From UBA4729 sp039931245 (GTDB lineage: Bacteria; Patescibacteriota; Saccharimonadia; Saccharimonadales; UBA4665): 10,977 nt of DNA. Position 1 is the stretch's first letter, and every line of letters begins with the position of its first letter. Location of the stretch: assembly GCA_039931245.1 (NCBI GenBank), contig JBDTSH010000009.1, positions 1-10,977 of the forward strand, in the 5' to 3' direction. The position numbers and the translations under genes were made by a program. Shown piece by piece: positions 6,665 to 10,977 of this stretch. The notes beneath the pieces are model-generated. The model had not been told where the DNA came from, made no database searches, and saw only the letters and a program-made list of their open reading frames with translations.

Positions 6665-7531
6665 ATGAACTTAATTGACCCTATCTGGCATCATTGGCTG
6701 CGCCAACCATATCAGCTGGCCACGACCGCCGATAGTGGGACTGGCCAAACGGTTGTCCTATTGCATGGTATCGGTCGTTCGGGCGGCGTCTGGCGGCCGG
6801 TCGTGGCGGCTTTAAGCCGTCTCGGGAACTGCCGGGTGGTGGCCTATGATCTGCTGGGGTTTGGGGCGTCGCCGAAACCGGGGTGGTCTGACTATACGGT
6901 CGACGATCATGCCAGCAGTGTGATTCATAGCCTGCTCGCTCTTCATTCCCCGACACCGATGGTGCTCGTTGGTCATTCGATGGGGTGTTTGGTGGCAGTG
7001 CGGGTGGCCCATCGCCGCCCTGATCTGGTGAAGCAGCTCATTCTCTATGAAATTCCGCTGTACGACGGTTTGCCCGACAGGCGCACTTACCGGTTGCGCT
7101 TGGACCTATATTTTAAGCTGTTCGAGCAAATTACGCAGCTTAACCCTACTTTTAATCCCGACACCGCCGGACTGGTCGAGCGTCTGGCTCGGCGGGTGGT
7201 GGGGGCGGAAATTAACGCCGACACCTGGCAACCGTTTATCAAGAGCCTGCAACATACCATTATGGAGCAGACAGCGGCGGCTGATATTCGAACCCTCGAC
7301 ATACCAATGGATGTGATTTACGGTTCGCGCGATATGTTGGTACTGCGGGGAAAAGTGGCCCGGATATTCGGAACGACGGCCACGAACATCACCGTGCATA
7401 CGATTCGGGAGCGCCATGTCATCTCCCCGAAGGCTAGTCAGTTTTTGGTCGATCGCATCGTCGCCGCTCTCCGCGCGACCACTAATAAATCGGGGCACAG
7501 CCGGCTGCGAGATATTCTTAGGTCCCCTTGA
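6665..7531 (+). CDS. Alpha/beta-hydrolase fold protein
   Basis: A 288-residue serine hydrolase of the alpha/beta-hydrolase (abhydrolase_1) group. The oxyanion-hole motif VLLHGIGRSG is at 31-40, DLLGFGAS at 62-69, and the nucleophile elbow GHSMG puts Ser105 as the catalytic serine. VIYGSRDMLV (218-226) supplies Asp223, and ERHVISP (249-255) supplies His251, completing the triad. A cap region of about 134-200 separates the core halves. There is no signal peptide, so it is probably cytoplasmic. The substrate cannot be told from the sequence; esterase, lipase, dehalogenase-like or hydratase roles are all possible. It starts 5 bases after the DUF475 stop with no Shine-Dalgarno, suggesting translational coupling to that gene. 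Confidence 0.88.
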   Translation: MNLIDPIWHHWLRQPYQLATTADSGTGQTVVLLHGIGRSGGVWRPVVAALSRLGNCRVVAYDLLGFGASPKPGWSDYTVDDHASSVIHSLLALHSPTPMVLVGHSMGCLVAVRVAHRRPDLVKQLILYEIPLYDGLPDRRTYRLRLDLYFKLFEQITQLNPTFNPDTAGLVERLARRVVGAEINADTWQPFIKSLQHTIMEQTAAADIRTLDIPMDVIYGSRDMLVLRGKVARIFGTTATNITVHTIRERHVISPKASQFLVDRIVAALRATTNKSGHSRLRDILRSP

Positions 7532-7535
7532 ACGA

Positions 7536-7567
7536 CCTGAACGGGGGCCGACGGAGGCCAGGTTCGG
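7536..7567 (+). other. Stem-loop just after the hydrolase stop
   Basis: CC(T)GAAC (7536-7542) can pair with GTTCGG (7562-7567), and inside it GGCC (7546-7549) with GGCC (7556-7559) around a 6-nt loop. There is no T-run, so it is not a classic intrinsic terminator. It may stabilise the mRNA 3' end. Confidence 0.3.
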
Positions 7568-7599
7568 TCCCGCTTGATGTAGAATTTGCCAAGGACCAG

Positions 7600-7656
7600 A
7601 TGAGGATCGGCCGCTTCACGCCCACTGTGAGCCAAGCCATTGAAATTTCAGACTAA
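7600..7656 (+). CDS. Possible 18-codon small ORF
   Basis: ATG 7600 to TAA 7654-7656 encodes MRIGRFTPTVSQAIEISD. It has an AAGGA sequence 4 bases upstream and a TAGAAT hexamer at 7580-7585, but no -35. It could be chance; no family is recognisable. Confidence 0.15.
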   Translation: MRIGRFTPTVSQAIEISD

Positions 7657-7668
7657 CAAGCATATTCT
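7640..7668 (+). promoter_or_regulatory. Intergenic sigma-70-like promoter
   Basis: TTGAAA (7640-7645), exactly 17 bp, then TATTCT (7663-7668). Predicted +1 is near 7675. No coding gene on the plus strand follows before the terminator at 7697-7724, so it seems to drive a very short transcript. Confidence 0.4.
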
Positions 7669-7674
7669 AATTGG

Positions 7675-7724
7675 TAGGAAGTGTGATGCTTCCCCGATCC
7701 GGGAATATTTCTCCCGGATTTTTT
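7675..7724 (+). ncRNA. Candidate approximately 50-nt non-coding RNA
   Basis: From the predicted +1 the RNA would hold two hairpins. The first is GGAAG/CTTCC (7677-7681 with 7689-7693, 7-nt loop); the second is the terminator stem ending in six Ts. It ends just outside the 3' end of the convergent Fur-family gene. No known RNA family is recognised. It could equally be only the terminator of the hydrolase operon. Confidence 0.3.
7697..7724 (+). terminator. Rho-independent terminator
   Basis: ATCCGGGA (7697-7704) and TCCCGGAT (7712-7719) form an 8-bp stem with a 7-nt loop, followed by TTTTTT (7719-7724). The T-run is on the plus strand, so it ends transcripts from the DUF475-hydrolase side or the intergenic promoter. 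On the minus strand the hairpin lacks a U-run. Confidence 0.8.
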
Positions 7725-7725
7725 A

Positions 7726-8142
7726 TTAGCGACAGTTCGAACAGAGGCCGCGGATTTCTAGTTGATGATCGCGGGCGTCAAAGTCGTGGTAGCGCGCCAG
7801 CCGCGTCAGCTGTGTTTCCAGCAAGTGGTCTTCGGGCAGGGGAGTGACGCGACCGCACTGGAGGCAAGTCAAATGATGGTGGTGGTCTTGAAAGGCGTTG
7901 CTCAGTTCGAGCTTATATTTCCAGCCGATTTGCAAGCGTTGGATGATAGCTAAGTGCTCAAATAGTCGGACGGTCCGGTAGACACTGGCCCGGTCAATGC
8001 GGTTTTGACAGTGCCCCACAAGTTGCTGCATGGTCTGCGGTTCGTGGTCTTGGAGAACCTGATAGACAAGCTGACGTACCTTTGTCACGTGCAAGTGATG
8101 AGCTTGGAGGTGACGCTCGAGCGTTGGGTTTTTCACGGTCAT
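7726..8142 (-). CDS. Fur-family metalloregulator (Fur/Zur/Mur type)
   Basis: A 138-residue DNA-binding repressor of the Fur superfamily. The N-terminal winged helix includes a turn and recognition region IDRASVYRTVRLFEHL (49-64). The dimerisation domain carries DHHHHLTCLQCGRV (86-99) and ends in CSNC (134-137). Four cysteines (C93, C96, C134, C137) form the usual structural zinc site, and the H87-H90 run contributes to the sensing site. The regulated metal cannot be read directly. Its divergent partner is a ZIP metal transporter, so a Zur-like zinc role is the likeliest, with Fe or Mn possible. The transcript is predicted to begin at the ATG itself. The operator overlaps its own promoter, so autoregulation is expected. 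The stop codon adjoins the plus-strand terminator. Confidence 0.9.
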   Translation of the reverse strand: MTVKNPTLERHLQAHHLHVTKVRQLVYQVLQDHEPQTMQQLVGHCQNRIDRASVYRTVRLFEHLAIIQRLQIGWKYKLELSNAFQDHHHHLTCLQCGRVTPLPEDHLLETQLTRLARYHDFDARDHQLEIRGLCSNCR

Positions 8143-8143
8143 G

Positions 8144-8178
8144 TTGCAAATGTAGCATTAATTGCGACAAATTTGCAA
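8144..8178. promoter_or_regulatory. Inverted-repeat operator between the Fur-family and ZIP genes
   Basis: TTGCAAAT (8144-8151) and ATTTGCAA (8171-8178) are perfect 8-bp inverted arms separated by 19 bp. The left arm overlaps the -10 of the regulator gene and the right arm holds the -35 hexamers of both genes. The 66-bp spacer has no other strong repeat. Its likely ligand is the adjacent Fur-family protein; this is inferred from position. Confidence 0.6.
8149..8178 (-). promoter_or_regulatory. Leaderless promoter of the Fur-family gene
   Basis: Minus strand TTGCAA (8178-8173), an 18-bp spacer and TACATT (8154-8149). +1 falls on the A of ATG 8142. Confidence 0.55.
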
Positions 8179-8202
8179 TTTATCCGACGATTCGACTATG
8201 AT
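8173..8202 (+). promoter_or_regulatory. Leaderless promoter of the ZIP gene
   Basis: TTGCAA (8173-8178), an 18-bp spacer and TATGAT (8197-8202). +1 falls on the A of ATG 8209. Because TTGCAA is its own reverse complement, the same six bases are the -35 for the opposite promoter. Confidence 0.6.
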
Positions 8203-8208
8203 GCGCCT

Positions 8209-8937
8209 ATGCAACCAGTGATGCTTTCGGCCTTAACTTTCTTTTCCACGATGCTCGGGGGACTATTCGCGCTCCGTAATAACAAAGATAACTTGCACCG
8301 TATTTTGGGCTTTACAGCCGGCGTCCTGTTAGGGGTTGTGGCGTTCGACCTGCTGCCCGAGATATTCAACGTCCTGACGGCCGCGCACTTGAGCTCGACA
8401 GGTCCGATGATTGCCCTCGTGGCCGGCTTTCTGCTGTTTCATATTATTGAAAAAAGCCTGTTGATTCACCACTCCCAAGAAGAGGAGTACACGCTCCATC
8501 ATCACCCTCAGGTTGGCGTGGCTAGCGCCATTGCTTTGATCGGGCATAGTTTCTTAGACGGGGTGGGGATTGGATTGGGCTTTCAGGCGGGAACAAGCGT
8601 CGGCGTCGCCGTGGCGATCGCCGTGATCGCCCATGACTTTACTGACGGTCTCAACACGGTGAACCTGATGCTGTTGAATCAGAATAAGTCGAAACAGGCC
8701 CTCAAATTTTTGATCATCGACGCCATTGCTCCCATTGTAGGGGCAGCCTCAACCCTGGTTTTCCAGCTGTCCGACGCCGGCTTGGTACTTTATCTAGGTT
8801 TTTTCGCCGGCTTTCTTCTCTATATCGGTGCCAGCGAGATTCTCCCCGAGGCGCACAGCCAACACTCCAGCTATCGGACAATCGGTTTGACGGTCAGCGG
8901 CGCGCTCAGTATTTTCTTGGTGACGCGTTTTATCTAA
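8209..8937 (+). CDS. ZIP-family divalent metal transporter
   Basis: A 242-residue inner-membrane metal transporter of the ZIP superfamily (zinc, possibly iron or manganese). Eight hydrophobic helices are evident. The second carries AGVLLGVVAFDLLPE (37-51). A histidine-rich loop with HH and HHH (87-99) precedes helix 4. Helix 4 has GHSFLDG (112-118) and helix 5 has AHDFTDGLN (141-149), the binuclear metal site; the common HNxPEG pattern has Asp here where Glu is usual. Helix 7 has GASEILPEAH (207-216). The reading frame stays open upstream to 8005, but that part is antisense to the regulator gene; the promoter fixes ATG 8209. Its control by the divergent Fur-family protein is inferred from the shared operator. 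Confidence 0.9.
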   Translation: MQPVMLSALTFFSTMLGGLFALRNNKDNLHRILGFTAGVLLGVVAFDLLPEIFNVLTAAHLSSTGPMIALVAGFLLFHIIEKSLLIHHSQEEEYTLHHHPQVGVASAIALIGHSFLDGVGIGLGFQAGTSVGVAVAIAVIAHDFTDGLNTVNLMLLNQNKSKQALKFLIIDAIAPIVGAASTLVFQLSDAGLVLYLGFFAGFLLYIGASEILPEAHSQHSSYRTIGLTVSGALSIFLVTRFI

Positions 8938-8970
8938 CGGCGCGGTTCGTTTAGTTGTTCCCGCGGCGGC

Positions 8971-8999
8971 TAGACTTTTCCATCCATTGGTATTACGAT
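8971..8999 (+). promoter_or_regulatory. Probable promoter of the large membrane-protein gene
   Basis: TAGACT (8971-8976), 17 bp, TACGAT (8994-8999). The leader of about 25 nt has a weak GAGAG (9015-9019) 11 bases before ATG 9031. Earlier bases (8938-8970) contain a CGCGG/CCGCG pair without a T-run. Confidence 0.4.
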
Positions 9000-9030
9000 G
9001 AATCTAAATTAAGCGAGAGTAGACAAAAAT

Positions 9031-10977
9031 ATGATACTAACAGTTTTTATGGCTCTAGTTTCTCTGCTCTGGTTGCCGTTGCTCATACTATTTCTCTTAA
9101 CGAGACACAAATCTACCACTCGATCTAGTGCCGCATCAGATCAGCTCAACGCGGAGCGCGACCGGCTGTGGCAGACCTACTTGGCTTCGTTCCGAAGTGT
9201 CGTGCGCGGGGAAGCTGAAAAACGCTTGCTCGAAACGCTATTGGCCGGGAAATCGGCAGCTGGCTTTGGCCACGGACCGCAACCGTTGTCCCCGGTTGAC
9301 GTCGAATTATCATTGCTCAGCACTAGTCTGGCTGGGGCCGCCCCTCCGGCGATGGCCTTGGCAGCGGTACCGCCATCCAAGCTCACTAAGCCCCTCGACA
9401 ACACAATCCTGCTCCTCTATTTTGGGGCATTTTTGTTGGTCGCCTCGGTCGGTCTATTCGTGGCGATAGGCGGGCTCGGTGGACTGGCCCGCACCGTCAT
9501 TGTCGGCGTGACTGCCGGACTGCTCTACGGCGGTGGATTATGGCTCTACGCCACTAATCGGAAGTTAGCTCAGGCGGGCATTAGTTTTGTTGGTACCGGT
9601 ATGATTGTCGCGCCGCTGACGGGCGTCGCATGGTACAACTTGGTGTCTGGCCAGACTAATGGCGGACAAATCTGGCTGCTGACTTCGTTGGCGTGTATCA
9701 CTTTATACGTCCACGCCTACAGTAAGGTCAAGCAGGGTTTTATCGCCTACTTATTGATTGGTAGTTTTGTCTCGTCCATCGAGTCGGCCGTGCTGACGAT
9801 CAATTTGCCAACGTACAGCTACAGCTGGGGGCTCATCGGGGCCGCCCTGCTGTTGGCGTTCAGCAGCCGCCGGCGCGGCCAGTCACCTGAGCTGGCCGCG
9901 GCCAGCGCGGCCAGCGCCCAATTGTTGATTCCACTGAGTGTGCTTGGCTCGATGGTATTGTTTCCGAAGTTTGGCAGCACTCAGCTCGCCCTTAGCCTCT
10001 TCTTATCGGGGATCTACTATACCTTCCTCGCTTCTTCCCAATCTGTCTATCGGACGACCTATTATATTGCTGCTCAGGTCTCCTATATCGCTGCGGTCGT
10101 TAGTGTCGTCTATGCGACCCAAAAAACACTGGTGGCGACCGGCCTGGCCTTGAGTCTCATCACTGCGCTCTACGCGGTGGCGATGACGCGCGCCAGCCGT
10201 GAAACACTCAAAAACTATTATCTGATTGAGATTGCCGGGGCTGCCAGTCTGATGGCACTGCTGCTCAGCCTGAGCCGTCCGTGGGCCGTCGTGGCGGCGC
10301 TCGCTGTCGCCACTGTTCTGGCGAGCATTGTCTGGTTGAAGCTGCAGAGTGAACAGGCGCTCGAAGTGGCGGGTTTGCTGGTGGCGGCTTTGCCGTTTGT
10401 GATTGGCCAATACGCCCGGCACGACAGTCTGGGCAGCTGGACGCAAATCTGGACCAGCGCGCTGAGCGTCAGCCTTCTCTACGGTTTGGTCGTCGCCTCG
10501 AGCCGCCTGACCCAGTGGAAGCAGTACTACCGCCCGGCGGCCGGGCTCTACATACTCAGTACAGCCTTGCTGCTGGTCCCGGCGGCGCTGGTGAGTTTCG
10601 GCACGTTAGGCGAAGTCACCGGTGTGCTGATGTTGAGCTTTGTCGGTCTCCGTTTTCTGGCCGATGATTTTAATTGGCTGCTGTGTTCGAGTGTTATCGT
10701 GCTCGTGCCGCTGGCCTATACGTTCTTTGGCTATGGTATCGGCAGCGTGCGCTTCAGTGTGGCGGTGGCGGTGGCCTTGTTATGGAACGCCGGCGTATCG
10801 CTCGCGACCCGCGAAGCGGTCGTTCGCTGGATCGTTGTTGGCTGCCTGCTGATTGCCCCGCTGGCTATTGGGGGCGGTGGGCTCGCTATTCACTGGGGTG
10901 CGGCAGGGTATGCGGGGGGTTATGTGCTCGTGATGGTAGCTTGCATCGCCGCGCGGGCCATTGCCCGTGGCAAACTG
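9031..10977 (+). CDS. Very large polytopic membrane protein, 3' end outside the window
   Basis: An open frame of 649 codons runs without a stop from ATG 9031 to the last base, so the protein is longer still. Residues 3-23 form a first membrane helix. A charged segment (about 24-122) contains RSSAASDQLNAERDRLW and a Pro/Ala-rich linker, then LTKPLDNTILLL. From about 124 onward hydrophobic helices follow one another almost without soluble gaps; I judge more than 15 in the visible part, joined by short loops with Arg/Lys such as TNRKLAQAG and SSRRRGQ. The layout (one anchor, soluble linker, long run of helices) is like DUF2339-type bacterial membrane proteins, but I see no motif that proves it. 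No catalytic residues are recognisable. Confidence 0.8.
   Translation, partial: MILTVFMALVSLLWLPLLILFLLTRHKSTTRSSAASDQLNAERDRLWQTYLASFRSVVRGEAEKRLLETLLAGKSAAGFGHGPQPLSPVDVELSLLSTSLAGAAPPAMALAAVPPSKLTKPLDNTILLLYFGAFLLVASVGLFVAIGGLGGLARTVIVGVTAGLLYGGGLWLYATNRKLAQAGISFVGTGMIVAPLTGVAWYNLVSGQTNGGQIWLLTSLACITLYVHAYSKVKQGFIAYLLIGSFVSSIESAVLTINLPTYSYSWGLIGAALLLAFSSRRRGQSPELAAASAASAQLLIPLSVLGSMVLFPKFGSTQLALSLFLSGIYYTFLASSQSVYRTTYYIAAQVSYIAAVVSVVYATQKTLVATGLALSLITALYAVAMTRASRETLKNYYLIEIAGAASLMALLLSLSRPWAVVAALAVATVLASIVWLKLQSEQALEVAGLLVAALPFVIGQYARHDSLGSWTQIWTSALSVSLLYGLVVASSRLTQWKQYYRPAAGLYILSTALLLVPAALVSFGTLGEVTGVLMLSFVGLRFLADDFNWLLCSSVIVLVPLAYTFFGYGIGSVRFSVAVAVALLWNAGVSLATREAVVRWIVVGCLLIAPLAIGGGGLAIHWGAAGYAGGYVLVMVACIAARAIARGKL

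Noticed and set aside
8005..8208. Upstream extension of the ZIP reading frame
   Set aside because: Antisense to the Fur-family gene and upstream of the ZIP promoter; the extra residues are not conserved-looking.
8941..8965. CGCGG/CCGCG inverted repeat after the ZIP gene as a terminator
   Set aside because: Loop of about 15 nt and no T-run; too weak.
10003..10446. 147-residue minus-strand ORF inside the large membrane gene
   Set aside because: Shadow of the long plus-strand frame; polar, Gln/Arg-rich translation typical of antisense of membrane codons.
1..10977. tRNA, rRNA, CRISPR array, insertion sequence or prophage features
   Set aside because: No cloverleaf with an acceptor stem, no spaced direct repeats and no transposase or integrase motifs were seen on either strand.

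Overview
The window reads as a compact bacterial chromosome segment with no mobile elements, CRISPR or RNA operons. The taxon is uncertain. The 3' end of typA, a TIGR03086-family protein, DUF2130, DUF475 and an N-terminal membrane protein with a GFGIFIDELGKF-type motif suggest an actinobacterium-like or Saccharibacteria/Patescibacteria-like lineage, but no marker gene here settles this. Promoters look like ordinary sigma-70 types. Several genes have no Shine-Dalgarno, and their -10 hexamer lies so close to the ATG that the predicted +1 is the A of the start codon, so leaderless translation appears common.

Layout. 1-167 is the C-terminus of TypA/BipA (+). 264-1304 is an unknown polytopic membrane protein (+). 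It converges, with a 4-base stop overlap, on an MscS-type mechanosensitive channel (1301-2374, -). The channel is divergent from a DUF2130 coiled-coil/nuclease-like protein (2526-3800, +). Next comes a TIGR03086-family DinB-like protein (3924-4520, +), the one gene with a strong Shine-Dalgarno. It again converges, with a 4-base stop overlap, on a CNNM/CBS-pair metal transporter (4517-5518, -). Divergent from that is a two-gene unit: a DUF475/TerC-like membrane protein (5631-6659, +) and an alpha/beta hydrolase (6665-7531, +).

The gap 7532-7725 holds a stem-loop, a good promoter, a possible approximately 50-nt RNA and an intrinsic terminator. A Fur-family regulator (7726-8142, -) and a ZIP metal transporter (8209-8937, +) are divergent across a 66-bp spacer. 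That spacer contains a TTGCAAAT/ATTTGCAA inverted repeat whose right arm can be the -35 of both promoters. A large polytopic membrane protein (9031 onwards, +) runs off the window.

The functional theme of 4.5-9 kb is metal-ion handling: a CNNM-type transporter, a TerC-superfamily membrane protein, a ZIP importer and its likely Fur/Zur-type repressor. The most informative regulatory object is the fur-ZIP intergenic region. The most unusual proteins are the TIGR03086 member, which appears to have lost its metal-ligand histidines, and the DUF2130 protein, which carries a PD-(D/E)xK-like signature behind a coiled coil. All statements are from reading the sequence; no searches were run.
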